This document shows, in pieces, positions 1-11,430 of a stretch of DNA of 64,000 bases. The position numbers were made by a program, and so were the translations under genes. Position 1 is the first letter of the stretch. Every line of letters starts with the position of its first letter. The DNA is from Legionella oakridgensis ATCC 33761 = DSM 21215 (lineage in GTDB: Bacteria > Pseudomonadota > Gammaproteobacteria > Legionellales > Legionellaceae), in assembly GCF_000512355.1 (NCBI RefSeq), contig NZ_CP004006.1:2500501-2564500 (forward strand), in the 5' to 3' direction. A model generated the notes under the pieces. It searched no databases. It was given only the letters and a program-made list of their open reading frames with translations, and was not told where the DNA came from.

Positions 1-369
1 AAAAAAACGTTGGTAACCATCATCATCCGCCATATAGCCAATACTGTAGATATGCACCAGGGTAGACACAAAGGTCACAATAACCAGCATCACTACAGTC
101 AGCGGGTCAATCAAAAAACCAATATGAAACGCATAAGGGAAAAGCTCACCACCATTTGCCCAAGTATATAAATTCATGTCTATTGGCGCAGCATTTCCTG
201 ATAAAATCTGGAAAGCAACGTATAAAGAAAGAAAAAACGATAAGGCAACCAGCGCGATGGTAACCGCATGAGCCCCAGCCCGGCCAATTTGATTACGGAA
301 AAACCCTGCTGTTACACAGCCAACCAAAGGTGCTAGCACAATAATCAGACAACATTGTAAAATAGTCAC
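1..369 (-). CDS. nuoL: NADH-quinone oxidoreductase subunit L, N-terminal part
   Basis: This is the first 123 codons of NuoL; the gene runs off the left edge of the window. NuoL is the large antiporter-like membrane subunit of complex I and takes part in proton pumping. I translated the stretch by hand. It opens with hydrophobic segments and contains IDPLTVVMLVIVTF at about residues 84-97, followed by HIYSIGYM, which is typical of the NuoL/MrpA family. The start is a GTG four bases after the nuoK stop, so the two genes are probably translationally coupled. It is the last nuo gene visible in the operon. Confidence 0.93.
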   Translation of the reverse strand, partial: MTILQCCLIIVLAPLVGCVTAGFFRNQIGRAGAHAVTIALVALSFFLSLYVAFQILSGNAAPIDMNLYTWANGGELFPYAFHIGFLIDPLTVVMLVIVTFVSTLVHIYSIGYMADDDGYQRFF

Positions 370-373
370 GAAC

Positions 374-679
374 TTACCCTTTTAAATGATTCATCATACG
401 CACGTCAATGTTGCCACGATTTCTATAGAGCAACATAACAATGGCCAAGCCAATTGCCGCTTCTGCTGCAGCGACTGTCAGGATAAAAAAGACAAATACC
501 TCACCAACATTTCCACCATAATAGTGAGAGAATGCAACAAAATTAGTGTTCACAGCAAGCAACATTAATTCAATACATACCAACAATATAATAATGTTTT
601 TACGGTTCAGAATGATGCCCATAAGACTCAAACCAAACAATATTGCACTCAAAATCAGGTAATGCATAACAGGTATCAT
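374..679 (-). CDS. nuoK: NADH-quinone oxidoreductase subunit K
   Basis: NuoK is a small (101 aa) integral membrane subunit of complex I that forms part of the proton path. Three hydrophobic helices are visible. The two conserved membrane glutamates lie in [10 protein letters not shown] (about residue 36) and [12 protein letters not shown] (about residue 72). The length is normal for the family. The ATG start is followed by a second in-frame ATG at codon 5, and the first fits the family better. It lies between nuoJ and nuoL in one minus-strand operon. Confidence 0.96.
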   Translation of the reverse strand: MIPVMHYLILSAILFGLSLMGIILNRKNIIILLVCIELMLLAVNTNFVAFSHYYGGNVGEVFVFFILTVAAAEAAIGLAIVMLLYRNRGNIDVRMMNHLKG

Positions 680-727
680 GCGTTATTCCTCAAGATTTAT
701 CAAAATCTGTCTTGTATTAAAAAGGCT

Positions 728-1375
728 CTAATTCTCTGGTTTCATTCTTACCAATTTCACTCGCTCATCCCGACGAGTCATAAGCTGACGCACAATGTCT
801 TGCTGCTTCGAGCGCCTTGGACCACGATGAACCAGAGTAATTGCAGCAATAATAGCAACCAACAAGATGGCTGCTGCAAGCTCAAACGCTAAAACATAAT
901 CGGTATAGAGCACTAATCCCAAGCTTTCCGTGTTTGATGGCGCTTTAACCATTGGTACGCCTTCAGGCACAAGGCTTTCTTCAACAACTTGCTGGGCCTC
1001 CACAGAAATTTCAACGCCTGATTTAAATGCATCGGAAGGAACAGCGACAAGCAGTAACCCAGTTAATAACGCAACGATTATCAATCCAAATGGCAAATAA
1101 CGCATAAAATGCGAGCGTATGGATTCCGTGTCAATATTAAGCATCATGACCACAAACAAAAAGAGGGTCATGACTGCTCCAACATAGACGAGAACCAAAA
1201 TAAGTGCCAAAAATTCAGCTTGCGCCAGAATCCAAAGTACGCTGCTTGCAAAAAAAGTAAGAACTAAAAAAAGTATGCAACGTACTGGGTTATTCTGAGT
1301 AACAACCATCAGCGCAGATAACACCGCTAATGCAGCAAAAATATAAAAAATTACTTGTGGTAATAAACCATGCAT
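728..1375 (-). CDS. nuoJ: NADH-quinone oxidoreductase subunit J
   Basis: NuoJ is a membrane subunit of complex I, here 215 aa. It has about five hydrophobic segments, including the conserved stretch LALILVLVYVGAVMTLFLFV near residues 54-73, where the helix is known to be distorted in complex I structures. A polar loop at about residues 115-150 separates the last helices, and the C-terminus is basic (HRGPRRSKQQD). It lies 11 bp downstream of nuoI and 48 bp upstream of nuoK in the same operon. Confidence 0.95.
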   Translation of the reverse strand: MHGLLPQVIFYIFAALAVLSALMVVTQNNPVRCILFLVLTFFASSVLWILAQAEFLALILVLVYVGAVMTLFLFVVMMLNIDTESIRSHFMRYLPFGLIIVALLTGLLLVAVPSDAFKSGVEISVEAQQVVEESLVPEGVPMVKAPSNTESLGLVLYTDYVLAFELAAAILLVAIIAAITLVHRGPRRSKQQDIVRQLMTRRDERVKLVRMKPEN

Positions 1376-1386
1376 GGTGCACTCCG

Positions 1387-1887
1387 TTAACGGTATTTTT
1401 CATCAGCAGCACGGTCGGCGGCCAGTTTCTTTTCCATCAAATCCCCTACAGCCAATAATTTTTCCTTAGTCATTATATTTTGTCCGCGTTCACTGATATG
1501 GTAATGATGAATCGGTGTAACAACAATTGAATCCACAGGACAAGATTCTTCACACAAACCACAATTAATGCATTTAAACATGTCAATATCATAACGCGTG
1601 GTACGGCGTGAACCATCCTGACGTGGTTCTGCTTCAATCGTAATCGCCAACGCAGGGCACACCGCTTCACATAACTTGCAGGCAATGCAACGTTCTTCCC
1701 CATTGGGATATCGCCTTAACGCCAGCAAGCCCCGAAAACGCGGCGACAGCGGCGTTGCTTCTTCAGGAAATTGCACGGTACATTTTTTCTTGAAAAAATA
1801 CTTAACCGTTAGCTTTAATCCCGTGAATAATTCATACAGGGTGAAACTGCGTAGGTAATGCTTTATGTATTGATAAGATTTCTTCAT
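1387..1887 (-). CDS. nuoI: NADH-quinone oxidoreductase subunit I (two 4Fe-4S clusters)
   Basis: NuoI is the peripheral-arm ferredoxin-like subunit carrying clusters N6a and N6b, which pass electrons towards NuoB and quinone. The 166-aa protein shows both cysteine motifs: [12 protein letters not shown] at about residue 68 and [12 protein letters not shown] at about residue 107. The start and length match the family. It sits between nuoH and nuoJ, the usual order. Confidence 0.97.
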   Translation of the reverse strand: MKKSYQYIKHYLRSFTLYELFTGLKLTVKYFFKKKCTVQFPEEATPLSPRFRGLLALRRYPNGEERCIACKLCEAVCPALAITIEAEPRQDGSRRTTRYDIDMFKCINCGLCEESCPVDSIVVTPIHHYHISERGQNIMTKEKLLAVGDLMEKKLAADRAADEKYR

Positions 1888-1909
1888 TGGACGGCTCTTT
1901 AATGATTCG

Positions 1910-2932
1910 TCAAAACCATGGTTTTACTTGCGCTACAGCCATCAGCGCTGTAACAATGACCCAGACAATTGTCACAGGAATCAATACCTTCCAACCCAAA
2001 CGCATGAGTTGATCGTAACGATATCTGGGAAATGTTGCGCGCACCCATAAATATACAAACAGGAAAAAACTAATCTTGAGAAGCAACCAAACAATTCCAG
2101 GGACAAAGAAAAAAATGTCGCTAAGAACAGGTATATTTTCAAAAGGAGATAACCAACCACCAAGAAAAAGCAAGGTGATAACGGTAGAAATTAAAATCAT
2201 ACTGGCGTATTCCGCTAGGAAAAATAACGCGAAGCCAATGGCTGAATACTCCACGTGAAACCCTGCAACAATTTCAGATTCACCTTCGGCTAAATCAAAA
2301 GGAGCCCGATTTGTCTCGGCAATTCCTGCTATCCAAAACGCGAAAAAGAGAGGCAATAAAGGCAGAAACCACCAATGCCAAAAACCTCCGCGTTGAGAAA
2401 GAACAATGTCAGTAATATTCATGCTGCCAGCGGCTATCAGAACACCAACAAAAGCAAATCCCATGGCAATTTCATAAGAAACCGTTTGCGCAGCGCTTCT
2501 TAAGGCACCAAGCATAGCATATTTTGAATTTGACGCCCATCCGGCAATAAGTACACCGTACACACCTAATGAACTCATGGCAAACAGATACAATACCCCG
2601 GCATTGATATTTGCCAGCACTACCCCTTCCTGAAACGGTATAACAGCCCATCCGGCCAAAGCGGGTGCCAAAGAAAACAAAGGAGCAATGACAAAAAGGT
2701 ATTTATTGGAACGCGTCGGAATAATAATTTCTTTATGAATGAGTTTTATTAAATCAGCGAAAGGCTGCAGCAAGCCGCGAAATCCCACCCGATTAGGACC
2801 AATACGCACCTGGATGTAGCCAATGACCTTACGTTCAGCATACGTTAGGTAAGCAACGCTTAAAAGAAGCGGTACAACAATGACCAGAATTTTAATTATG
2901 ATCCATAGCAATATACCAATGTCTTGTAGCAT
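1910..2932 (-). CDS. nuoH: NADH-quinone oxidoreductase subunit H
   Basis: NuoH is the membrane subunit that helps form the quinone chamber. The 340-aa protein has about eight transmembrane helices. Conserved family stretches are visible: [18 protein letters not shown] near residue 33, [20 protein letters not shown] near residue 135, and [19 protein letters not shown] near residue 210. The gene contains an intact run of seven T on its coding strand (in SDIFFFV), a useful contrast with the broken runs in other genes here. Confidence 0.96.
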   Translation of the reverse strand: MLQDIGILLWIIIKILVIVVPLLLSVAYLTYAERKVIGYIQVRIGPNRVGFRGLLQPFADLIKLIHKEIIIPTRSNKYLFVIAPLFSLAPALAGWAVIPFQEGVVLANINAGVLYLFAMSSLGVYGVLIAGWASNSKYAMLGALRSAAQTVSYEIAMGFAFVGVLIAAGSMNITDIVLSQRGGFWHWWFLPLLPLFFAFWIAGIAETNRAPFDLAEGESEIVAGFHVEYSAIGFALFFLAEYASMILISTVITLLFLGGWLSPFENIPVLSDIFFFVPGIVWLLLKISFFLFVYLWVRATFPRYRYDQLMRLGWKVLIPVTIVWVIVTALMAVAQVKPWF

Positions 2933-2944
2933 GTTCTTACCTGT

Positions 2945-5298
2945 CTAGCGCTTAATATTTATTGCAGCAAACGCATGGCCGAGATCTACAGTCTCTGGCA
3001 TTGCATTTGCTACCCATACGACATCCGGGGCCATGCGGTCGTCACGTTTCAGCGGCAATGTTATCTCAATATCTCCTTGAGATACAGTAGCTGTCTCATC
3101 TAATTTAAGTCGATTCGCTGTGCTGGAATGAATTCGAATGCAAGCAGACTCTGCTGCAGCACATTCTTGTAATTCAGTGGCATGGCGGACAATAGAATCA
3201 CATCGATAAAGAGGCCACTCTCCCACACGAACCAGGCCATGTTGATCATGCTCAGGCAAGGAGACGGGATAATATGGTTCGTACTTACGTTCAGCCATCA
3301 TATCCGTTTTGATTTTTATTTCATCCAATACTTCTTGAGAAGACACATATTCAAACTCGCTGCATTGCAAAAGATTGGCCAGTACTCGCAATATTTTCCA
3401 TGCCGGGCGCGCCTCTCCGTGCGGAGCTAATGCGCCTTTAACGGTTTGCCATACTCCATCAACATTAATGTAGGTGCCGGACGTTTCCGCATAAGGAGCC
3501 ATAGGAAGGATAACATCAGCATAATCCTGAATAGATTCATTTTGATAGGCTGATAAAACAACAACGAATTCAGCAGCCAGCATCGACTGTCTTGTACGAT
3601 AAGGATTGGTAAAATCGTATCCGGGCTCCACTCCCATAAGAAAATAACCTTTTAATTTGGCATCCAGAGCAGTCTGCACATCCATACCAGCTAATTCAAC
3701 CGTTTTCCCGGCAGCCGTTCGATGAGGTAGCATGCCGGCTAACCATCCTCCAGCACTATTTGCTCCAACCGTCAGCCGGATATGCCGAACCCCGCTTAAG
3801 GTCTCTAGCAAAAAATTAAAGTACGCAGCAAGGATGCATGCGGATGATTTTCAAAGATTGCCCCGGTGACTATCACTGCTTTTGGCTCCCTTAAAGCAGC
3901 TGCCATAGCACAAATTCTTTCGTCAGGCTCCAGCCCAATTAATAATTTTTGTACCTCCTCTGGCAATCCATCGACATGCTCAACCATTGCTCGAACAAGA
4001 CAAGCCAATTGTATGAGCATTTCCTGGGGTGTTACTACTATTTTCTTTGTGAGATCAAATCGATAGTCATAATCCACAGGATTGATAGCATATATTTTTG
4101 CCCCATTACGAAATGCTTTGCGTGTACGAACGCCAGCAAGAGGAACTTCTCGATCAATATTGCAACCAACCAATAAAATATTTGCCTGACTTTCAAGTTC
4201 TGCATAAGAAATTGAACCAAGTGGCATAACTTTTTGCCCTTCTTGATCACGAAAATCAGTTTGTTGCAACCGATGGTCAAGGTTCTGAACACCAAGTTCA
4301 CGCATGAGTTTTTGCAATAGATAAAACTCTTCTAATGTTGAAGAAGGGGAAGCAAAGACGGCCAATTGCTCAGGACCATGTTGTTTGATGATTCGGCTCA
4401 TGCCTTCAGCAGTAAATTTCAGTGCCGTTTCCCAATCAACGGTTTCCCATTGTCCATCTCGTTTAATCATAGGATTACCAGCTCGATCCTTACTGTTTAA
4501 ACCAAGATAACTGAAACGATCGCGATCAGACAGCCATGTTTCATTAATGGTTTCATTTTCCTTGGGCACTGCTCTCATCAACTGATTACGACGCACATGC
4601 AAAAACACATTAGATCCAAGGCAATCGTGCGGAGCCAGACTATCATGCTGCATCAGTTCCCAGGCTCGTGCAGTAAAACGATAAGGCTTCGATGTCAAAG
4701 CGCCAACTGGACATAAATCTATGACATTTCCTGAGACTTCCGACACCATACTATGCTTGACATAAGTCCCAATTTCCATATGTTCACCACGACCAGTTGC
4801 ACCGAGTTCGCGAAGACCTGCGATCTCATCGCCAAAGCGAACGCATCGCGTACAATGAATACAGCGAGTCATTTCTGTCGCGATGAGCGGCCCGAGATTT
4901 TCATCCGCTACGGCACGCTTACTTTCTTCATAGTCGGAAGAATCATGCCCGAACCCCATAGAGATATCCTGCAGCTCACATTCTCCTCCTTGATCGCAAA
5001 TAGGACAATCAAGCGGGTGATTAATAAGCAAAAACTCCATCACAGCCTGTTGAGAGCGAATAGTCCCTTCCGACTTTGTAAACACTTTCATGCCATTAGT
5101 AATAGGTGTTGCACAAGCCGGTACTGGTTTTCGGCCATTTTCAACTTCGACCAAACACATGCGGCAATTTGCGGCGACCGATAATTTTTTATGATAGCAG
5201 AACCGAGGAATATAAATTCCTGCCTCATCAGCAACTTCAATGATCATTTTGCCATTTTCTGCTTCTAACGTTTTTCCGTCAATTTCAATGGTGGCCAT
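2945..5298 (-). CDS. nuoG: NADH-quinone oxidoreductase subunit G, broken by a one-base frameshift
   Basis: NuoG is the large iron-sulfur subunit of the complex I electron arm. The N-terminal frame (from 5298, 497 aa) shows the 2Fe-2S ligands (CRMCLVEV), the His/Cys stretch HPLDCPICDQGGECELQD, CIHCTRC, and the start of the molybdopterin-oxidoreductase-like domain. That frame stops just past a run of six T on the coding strand (plus-strand A run 3810-3815). The remaining C-terminal domain continues in another frame down to 2945. One extra T would give a continuous 784-aa protein, the usual NuoG size, reading TLIFLLETLSG across the join. I favour a sequencing error because NuoG is a core subunit. 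Genuine mutation or -1 slippage on the T run are the alternatives. Confidence 0.92.
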
Positions 5299-5375
5299 AG
5301 TAAACCTTTCTGACTAATCTTTATTCCAAGGGCGGATCACTTCATTTTCTTATTAAAAACATTGTACTGCTAATG

Positions 5376-6680
5376 CTAACTTGCAGCTTGTTGCAATGAC
5401 TCGGAAGCGACAACGCTGGATTTTTTATGTTTAATAAAATAATCAAACTCATGATAAAAGTGTTTAATAAAACTTTGCACAGGCCAAGCCGCTGCTTCGC
5501 CCAACGCACAAATCGTACGTCCCTCAATGTTATTAGCCACATTCACCAATTTTTCTATATCTCCTGGCTCGCCATGACCTTCTTTAATACGATGTAATAA
5601 ACGCACCATCCAGCCGGTACCTTCCCGACAAGGTGTACATTGGCCACAAGATTCATCCATATAGAATTCAGAAATACGATAAAGCGCATCAACCATGCAA
5701 GTCGTTTCATCCATAATAATAACTGCTCCAGAACCAAGTCCCGAGCCTGCTTTCTGCAAACTATCATAATCCATGTCTAAAGACATCATGACATCACCTG
5801 GTAATACCGGCATGGACGTCCCTCCTGGAATAACCGCCTTAAGACGATTACCATGACGCATGCCTCCTGCTAATTCAAGCAATGTTTTGAAAGGCGTACC
5901 AAGAGGAATTTCAACATTTGCGGGTTTATTCACATGCCCGCTTACGCTAAAGCATTTGCTGCCCCCATTATTTGGTTTGCCCAGTTTTAAAAACCACTCG
6001 CCACCTTTTTCCATGATCACAGGAACTGAAGCAAAAGTTTCAGTATTATTAATCGTGGTGGGTTTACCATACAAGCCATAATTGGCTGGAAATGGAGGTT
6101 TGAATCTTGGCATTCCTCTTTTGCCTTCAAGAGAATTGAGTAATGCCGTTTCTTCACCACAAATATATGCACCGGCGCCCAAGTGATTATACAAATCAAA
6201 ATCCACGCCTGACCCTAAAATATTTTTGCCCAAATAACCCGCTTGATAAGCTTCTTTCAAGGCAGCTTCCATTCGCTCGAATGGTTCCCAAAATTCCCCA
6301 CGAATGTAATTGTATCCGACCGTCACTCCCATGGTATATCCAGCTATAGCCATGCCTTCTATCAGTTGATGTGGATTGTAGCGCAAAATATCACGATCTT
6401 TGCAGGTACCTGGCTCACCTTCATCCGAATTACATACGACGTACTTCTGCCCAGGAGCATTACGATTCATAAAACTCCACTTTAATCCGGTGGGGAAACC
6501 TGCTCCACCCCTACCACGTAATGCGGATGTTTTTAATTCTTCGATAATTTGCTGCGGCGGTGTTTGTTCTTGAAAAATTCTGCGCAGAGCGCTGTACCCG
6601 CCGACGCTTAAGTAGGATTCAAGCGTCCACGGCTTAGGTAAATGAAACGTGCGGTAACAGACTTGATTCATTTCAACCAT
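5376..6680 (-). CDS. nuoF: NADH-quinone oxidoreductase subunit F (NADH/FMN binding)
   Basis: NuoF oxidises NADH through FMN and carries cluster N3. The glycine-rich motif [15 protein letters not shown] (near residue 57) binds FMN/NADH, and [12 protein letters not shown] (near residue 345) supplies cluster cysteines. The frame is open back to a GTG at 6704. I prefer the ATG at 6680 (MVEMNQV) because an AAGGG Shine-Dalgarno sequence lies about 8 bases upstream. That gives 434 aa. The gene lies between nuoE and nuoG in the usual order. Confidence 0.95.
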   Translation of the reverse strand: MVEMNQVCYRTFHLPKPWTLESYLSVGGYSALRRIFQEQTPPQQIIEELKTSALRGRGGAGFPTGLKWSFMNRNAPGQKYVVCNSDEGEPGTCKDRDILRYNPHQLIEGMAIAGYTMGVTVGYNYIRGEFWEPFERMEAALKEAYQAGYLGKNILGSGVDFDLYNHLGAGAYICGEETALLNSLEGKRGMPRFKPPFPANYGLYGKPTTINNTETFASVPVIMEKGGEWFLKLGKPNNGGSKCFSVSGHVNKPANVEIPLGTPFKTLLELAGGMRHGNRLKAVIPGGTSMPVLPGDVMMSLDMDYDSLQKAGSGLGSGAVIIMDETTCMVDALYRISEFYMDESCGQCTPCREGTGWMVRLLHRIKEGHGEPGDIEKLVNVANNIEGRTICALGEAAAWPVQSFIKHFYHEFDYFIKHKKSSVVASESLQQAAS

Positions 6681-6773
6681 GGAAATCACCCTTATAGCCG
6701 TCACAAATTTGTTGATGATAGAAAAAACCGCTCACTTCAAGATTCGCGGAATAGCTAAGAATTGTTCGCTTAC

Positions 6774-7277
6774 TCATTGATATTGCTCCAAAACAACATC
6801 AATTTTTTCAGGAGTCAATTGTTCATGATAATCCTTATTGACTTGCATCATTGGCGCATTAACACAAGCCCCCAGACATTCAACAGCTCTTAAAGTAAAA
6901 CGCCCATCAGAGGTTGTTTCACCTAGTTTAACACCCAATTGTTTCTCCAGATGTTTAACCACACTGGCTGAATCGCATAATTGGCAGGAAATATTCGTAC
7001 AAACATTAATTAAATGACGTCCCGCAGGTTTATGCTCATACATGGTATAAAATGTTGAAGCTTCATAGACCGCAACAGCAGGCATATCAAGATAATCAGC
7101 AATAGCATCCATAAGTTCCTGTGTTAAAAACCCATGCTCTTCTTGCACTATTCTCAAAGCCGCCATAACGGCAGATTGCCTTTGATCCGAAGGATATTTG
7201 GAGATCCAATGTTCAATATCCTGCATACGTTCAGGACTTATTAACTGGCGAAGCAATTTCGCTGAATTATCAGACAT
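6774..7277 (-). CDS. nuoE: NADH-quinone oxidoreductase subunit E (2Fe-2S)
   Basis: NuoE is the thioredoxin-fold 24-kDa subunit with cluster N1a. Ligand cysteines are visible in NVCTNISCQLCDS (about residues 91-103) and ECLGACVNAPMM (about residues 131-142). The length of 167 aa is typical. It lies between nuoD and nuoF. Confidence 0.96.
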   Translation of the reverse strand: MSDNSAKLLRQLISPERMQDIEHWISKYPSDQRQSAVMAALRIVQEEHGFLTQELMDAIADYLDMPAVAVYEASTFYTMYEHKPAGRHLINVCTNISCQLCDSASVVKHLEKQLGVKLGETTSDGRFTLRAVECLGACVNAPMMQVNKDYHEQLTPEKIDVVLEQYQ

Positions 7278-7353
7278 ATTTTCTACCTATCTACGTTTTT
7301 TCGTTCACCAAACACAACTGGCTACTGCCCTAGTGAATCCTGATTAAGGCAAA

Positions 7354-8607
7354 TTACCTATCAATTTCGCCAAATACAATATCCTGACTAGCCAGGATTG
7401 CCACACCATCAGCCAACATGTGGCCTCGAACCATTTCATCATAGCTCGACAAATGTGCAAACCCCGGCGCTCGGATTTTTAGACGATAGGGTTTATTTGC
7501 ACCATCTGACACCAAATAAATACCAAATTCACCCTTCGGTGCTTCAACAGCGCTGTAAACTTCTCCAGGCGGCAGACAAAAGCCTTCTGTAAATAATTTA
7601 AAATGATGGATGAGTGCTTCCATGTCGTGTTTCATCGTTCGACGGCTAGGCGGCGTAATTTTATGGTCATCTAACTTTACAGGACCAGGGTTGTTACGTA
7701 ACCATTCTATGCATTGTCTTATGATATGATTGGATTGACGCATTTCCTCTACCCGAACCAAGTAACGATCGTAACAATCCCCAGTTTTTCCTACCGGAAT
7801 ATCAAAATCCACCTTGTCATATGCAGCGTAGGGTTGTTTTTTTCGCAGATCCCAAGCCACACCCGAAGCCCGAAGCATTGGCCCACTAAATCCCCATTGC
7901 AATGCCTGCTCTGGTGAAACAACGCCAATATCAACCGTCCGTTGTTTCCAAATACGGTTATCCGTCAATAAAGTCTCATATTCATCAACACAACGGGGAA
8001 AACGTTCCGTAAATGCCCATAAAAAATCGAGTAAACTACCTTCTCGATTTTTATTCATTTTCTCGACTTCACGCTCGTTATGCCATCTGGATGGTTTGTA
8101 TTTTGGCATGCTATCCGGCAAATCACGAGCCACGCCGCCGGGACGATAATAAGTTGCATGCATACGCGCCCCAGAAACAGCCTCATAGCAATCGAATAAA
8201 TCTTCACGTTCACGAAAACAATATAAAAATACGGTCATTGCACCAATATCAAGCGCAGTTGCCCCCAGCCATAGTAAGTGGTTAAGAATTCGAGTCACTT
8301 CATCAAACATGGTACGAATGTATTTCGCTCGCAAAGGCACTTCTACCCCAAGTAATTTTTCCAATGCGCGCACATAGGCATGTTCATTACACATCATAGA
8401 CACGTAGTCTAGACGGTCCATGTAACCAATACTTTGTAGATAAGGTTTCGTTTCAGCCAACTTTTCTGTGGCACGGTGAAGCAAACCAATATGGGGATCG
8501 GCACGAAGAATGGTTTCACCATCCAACTCCATAACCAGACGCAACACACCATGCGCTGCAGGATGTTGAGGACCAAAATTGAGGGTATAGTGTTGAAGTT
8601 CTATCAT
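7354..8607 (-). CDS. nuoD: NADH-quinone oxidoreductase subunit D (49-kDa subunit)
   Basis: NuoD lines the quinone reduction site together with NuoB. The 417-aa protein starts with [20 protein letters not shown] and contains the conserved quinone-site loop, [14 protein letters not shown], and the C-terminal signature near DIVFGEIDR. It is separate from nuoC, unlike the fused nuoCD of Escherichia coli. Its start overlaps the nuoC stop by four bases (ATGA), so translation is probably coupled. Confidence 0.97.
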   Translation of the reverse strand: MIELQHYTLNFGPQHPAAHGVLRLVMELDGETILRADPHIGLLHRATEKLAETKPYLQSIGYMDRLDYVSMMCNEHAYVRALEKLLGVEVPLRAKYIRTMFDEVTRILNHLLWLGATALDIGAMTVFLYCFREREDLFDCYEAVSGARMHATYYRPGGVARDLPDSMPKYKPSRWHNEREVEKMNKNREGSLLDFLWAFTERFPRCVDEYETLLTDNRIWKQRTVDIGVVSPEQALQWGFSGPMLRASGVAWDLRKKQPYAAYDKVDFDIPVGKTGDCYDRYLVRVEEMRQSNHIIRQCIEWLRNNPGPVKLDDHKITPPSRRTMKHDMEALIHHFKLFTEGFCLPPGEVYSAVEAPKGEFGIYLVSDGANKPYRLKIRAPGFAHLSSYDEMVRGHMLADGVAILASQDIVFGEIDR

Positions 8608-9284
8608 TGTTCACCCTCCTGAATATTATAGTAACGGTTGTCATGTCGAATGACTTTTGGAACCAACACGCGAGGTTCAATATCAACTGGCTCATAAATT
8701 ACTTTTTGTAATTGAGCATCATAACGCATTTCAACCTGACCACTAAGCGGAAAATCCTTACGGAACGGGTGACCAACAAAACCATAATCCGTTAAAATAC
8801 GTCTAAGGTCCGGATGACCATCAAATAAAATACCATATAAATCATATGCCTCACGCTCAAACCAGTTGGCAGATTTCCAGATATCATGAACAGAAGGAAT
8901 AATAAGGTGGTTTTCTTCAAGAAAAACCTTAACTCGCAACCGCTGATTATGTACGATCGATAACAAATGATACACGACAGCAAAACGGGGGTTGTCCCAT
9001 GTGTAAGCCTTAGATTCCTGAGGTTCAACACCGCGGGAAAATCCACGCTCTGTGGCAGGCTCGGTTTCCCAATCATATTTACCATACAATAAATAATCAA
9101 CAGCACAGACGTCGATCAGTTGATCAAATCCAAATGCATGATCATCACGTAATTGCTGTAAAAGCCTCTTAATCATCATGGCCTCACACACAAGGGTGAC
9201 TTCACCATGTGCAATGTCAATGGATGAATAAACGCTTGTCAGCTTTGTCTGCAAAAGTTCAGCTAAAAGAACATGTTTTGTCAT
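8604..9284 (-). CDS. nuoC: NADH-quinone oxidoreductase subunit C (30-kDa subunit)
   Basis: NuoC is a peripheral-arm scaffold subunit. The family signature is visible in [20 protein letters not shown], with [12 protein letters not shown] after it. The frame is open back to a TTG at 9314. The ATG at 9284 ([12 protein letters not shown]) is preceded by AAGGT at a good distance and gives 226 aa, the normal length, so I use it. The stop overlaps the nuoD start. Confidence 0.95.
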   Translation of the reverse strand: MTKHVLLAELLQTKLTSVYSSIDIAHGEVTLVCEAMMIKRLLQQLRDDHAFGFDQLIDVCAVDYLLYGKYDWETEPATERGFSRGVEPQESKAYTWDNPRFAVVYHLLSIVHNQRLRVKVFLEENHLIIPSVHDIWKSANWFEREAYDLYGILFDGHPDLRRILTDYGFVGHPFRKDFPLSGQVEMRYDAQLQKVIYEPVDIEPRVLVPKVIRHDNRYYNIQEGEQ

Positions 9285-9390
9285 GTGTTCATACCTTGAT
9301 ACGCTCGATGCCAATCAGCCCTTACTGTATTTGATTGACGCCCAAGATTCTTTGCAAAACTGAGAATTAATAATTAAACGACTGTGATCC

Positions 9391-9876
9391 TCAGGCTTCA
9401 ATAATTGCTTTTTTTCTAATTTTATTCTGCAATTGAATAATCCCATAAAGCAGCGCCTCAGCGGTGGGCGGACATCCCGGGACATACACGTCTACGGGAA
9501 CAATGCGATCGCAGCCGCGAACGACGGAATACGAATAATGATAATAGCCACCGCCATTTGCACAAGACCCCATGGAAATAACCCAACGAGGCTCAGGCAT
9601 TTGATCATAGACTTTACGAAGCGCGGGCGCCATTTTATTGCATAATGTTCCGGCAACAATCATAACATCCGATTGCCGCGGACTAGGACGAAAAATAATA
9701 CCAAACCGATCTAAATCATAGCGAGCCGCACCAACGTGCATCATTTCAACGGCACAGCAAGCAAGACCGAAGGTCATAGGCCACATAGAACCACTTCGAG
9801 CCCAGCCAACCAATTTTTCTATTGTGGTTGTCGTGTAACCATCTTTTTGCAATGCCGGCTCAGACTTTACTCCCAT
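9391..9876 (-). CDS. nuoB: NADH-quinone oxidoreductase subunit B (cluster N2)
   Basis: NuoB holds the terminal cluster N2 next to the quinone site. Ligand cysteines are visible in [11 protein letters not shown] (about residues 38-48), [10 protein letters not shown] and [14 protein letters not shown]. The ATG at 9876 ([10 protein letters not shown]) lies inside the last codons of nuoA, a 10-bp overlap, and gives 161 aa. An upstream in-frame start at 9897 would extend further into nuoA and matches the family less well. Confidence 0.95.
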   Translation of the reverse strand: MGVKSEPALQKDGYTTTTIEKLVGWARSGSMWPMTFGLACCAVEMMHVGAARYDLDRFGIIFRPSPRQSDVMIVAGTLCNKMAPALRKVYDQMPEPRWVISMGSCANGGGYYHYSYSVVRGCDRIVPVDVYVPGCPPTAEALLYGIIQLQNKIRKKAIIEA

Positions 9877-10226
9877 TCCAGTGCCCCCCGTTTCCACTCA
9901 TAAATAAATCCGATGACCAACAAGCCAAGAAAGATCATCATTGCGGAAAAACCAAACCAACCGATTTTACGTAATGCGAGCGCCCAGGGGAAAAAAAATG
10001 CCGTTTCCAAGTCAAATATGATAAATAAAATGGCAACCAGGTAATAACGTACATCGAAAGGAATTCTTGACGTTTCAAAGGCACTAAACCCGCACTCATA
10101 TGGCGAATTTTTTTCAGAATCAGGATGATGCTTAGACAGCAGAGACCCTGCCCCTAGCATAATCAATCCCAAGCCTAGGCCTATGACGATAAAAACAAGA
10201 ACAGGTAAGTATTCAGATAGCATCAT
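9867..10226 (-). CDS. nuoA: NADH-quinone oxidoreductase subunit A
   Basis: NuoA is a 119-aa membrane subunit with three helices. It shows the conserved loop [20 protein letters not shown] and the acidic helix [13 protein letters not shown]. The FFF codons use an intact run of eight T. It is the first gene of the nuo operon and begins about 20 bp downstream of the tRNA-Leu gene on the same strand. I cannot define a separate nuo promoter in that short gap, so transcription may continue from upstream. Confidence 0.96.
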   Translation of the reverse strand: MMLSEYLPVLVFIVIGLGLGLIMLGAGSLLSKHHPDSEKNSPYECGFSAFETSRIPFDVRYYLVAILFIIFDLETAFFFPWALALRKIGWFGFSAMMIFLGLLVIGFIYEWKRGALEWE

Positions 10227-10244
10227 GTCGTATTGCTCGTACTA

Positions 10245-10329
10245 TGGTGCCGAAGGCCGGACTCGAACCGGCACGGCTTTCGCCACCGCCCCCTCAAGAC
10301 GGCGTGTCTACCAATTCCACCACTTCGGC
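10245..10329 (-). tRNA. tRNA-Leu(GAG)
   Basis: The reverse complement folds as a class II tRNA of 85 nt including an encoded CCA. The acceptor arms are GCCGAAG and CTTCGGC, the D-arm is TGGTGGAATTGGTAGAC, there is a long variable arm, and the T-loop is GGTTCGAGTCC. The anticodon loop TTGAGGG gives anticodon GAG (plus-strand 10293-10295), which reads CUC/CUU leucine codons. It sits between secG and nuoA on the same strand, a linkage commonly seen in gammaproteobacteria. Confidence 0.97.
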
Positions 10330-10334
10330 AATTT

Positions 10335-10655
10335 TTATTGTTTTTCACCATCAATTGGCACAGGAACTTTGCTGCCCGGTACAGTTGATTGCTGAGGAAT
10401 AGCTTGCTGTCCAGCTTGTTGATACTGCGTAGCTACCATAGACGATAAAGACACACTGGTAACAAAGAATGCCAAAGCCAGACCACCGGTCAATTTAAAA
10501 AGGAAGCCTCCTGTGCCTTGGCTTCCAAATACAGTATTTGATGCGCCTGAACCAAATGACGCTCCAATATCCGCACCTTTTCCGTGCTGAATTAATACCA
10601 GACCAATTATGGCTATGGCAACCAACACATGAATCAGTAATACTAATTGATACAT
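10335..10655 (-). CDS. secG: protein translocase subunit SecG
   Basis: SecG is a small subunit of the SecYEG channel. The 106-aa protein has two hydrophobic helices (about residues 3-22 and 53-72). Between them is the family stretch [15 protein letters not shown] followed by [12 protein letters not shown]. The tail is polar and proline-rich. Its start overlaps the tpiA stop by 13 bases, and its stop lies 5 bp from the mature 5' end of tRNA-Leu. Confidence 0.96.
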   Translation of the reverse strand: MYQLVLLIHVLVAIAIIGLVLIQHGKGADIGASFGSGASNTVFGSQGTGGFLFKLTGGLALAFFVTSVSLSSMVATQYQQAGQQAIPQQSTVPGSKVPVPIDGEKQ

Positions 10656-11392
10656 TTTACTATTTCCACAAACTGCTGCGCATTTAAAGATGCTCCGCCA
10701 ACTAAACCACCATCCACATCAGGCATCGCAAAAAGTGCTTGCGCATTCTTTTCATTAACGCTGCCACCATACAAAATAGACAGCTTCTGAGCATATTTTT
10801 CGTCAAACGCAGCCACTTGGGCACGTATAAAAGCATGCGCCTGTTGAGCCTGCTCGGGTGTTGCGGTTTGCCCCGTACCTATCGCCCAAACAGGCTCATA
10901 AGCAATAATACAATTTTGCATCCAATCATTGCCAAGCTTGGCAACGGCATGCAGCTGGCGATGCAAAACTTCTTCCGTCAATCCTTGCTGACGTTCCTTA
11001 AGCGTTTCCCCAACGCAAAGAACAGGTATCATATCATGAACTTTCACATGGTGGAATTTTTCTGCTACAAAATTTTCATTTTCATGAAACAAATGCCGGC
11101 GTTCAGAATGGCCAACTAATACATATCGACAATCGTAGTCAGCCAACATGGGCGCTGACAATTCTCCGGTATAGGCCCCAAAATCTTTAGGATATACATT
11201 TTGAGCGCCTAAACTTATTGTACTCTTAAACAGTAATTCGCGTGCCAATGATAAATAGATGGCGGGAGGAAATACCACACAATGCGCGCCACTTTCTTCA
11301 GGCATGCATTTCAGCAAGTCTTGTAATAAACGTTGCACTTGCAGGAAACGGCCATTCATTTTCCAGTTGCCCATGATGTATTTTTTTCTCAT
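10643..11392 (-). CDS. tpiA: triosephosphate isomerase
   Basis: The enzyme interconverts dihydroxyacetone phosphate and glyceraldehyde 3-phosphate in glycolysis. Active-site segments are visible: NWKMNG near residue 9 (Lys), VGHSERR (His) and [11 protein letters not shown] (Glu), then the phosphate-binding YGGSVN. The frame is open to 11434, but the ATG at 11392 ([11 protein letters not shown]) has an AGGGA ribosome site and fits the family start. That gives 249 aa. Confidence 0.96.
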   Translation of the reverse strand: MRKKYIMGNWKMNGRFLQVQRLLQDLLKCMPEESGAHCVVFPPAIYLSLARELLFKSTISLGAQNVYPKDFGAYTGELSAPMLADYDCRYVLVGHSERRHLFHENENFVAEKFHHVKVHDMIPVLCVGETLKERQQGLTEEVLHRQLHAVAKLGNDWMQNCIIAYEPVWAIGTGQTATPEQAQQAHAFIRAQVAAFDEKYAQKLSILYGGSVNEKNAQALFAMPDVDGGLVGGASLNAQQFVEIVKCIN

Positions 11393-11430
11393 AGTATCCC
11401 TATCATCTGACCCAACCAGGACTGATAGCC

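Noticed and set aside
4753-5184. 143-aa plus-strand open frame inside nuoG
   Set aside because: It lies antisense to the conserved iron-sulfur region of NuoG, has no recognisable domain and no ribosome site.
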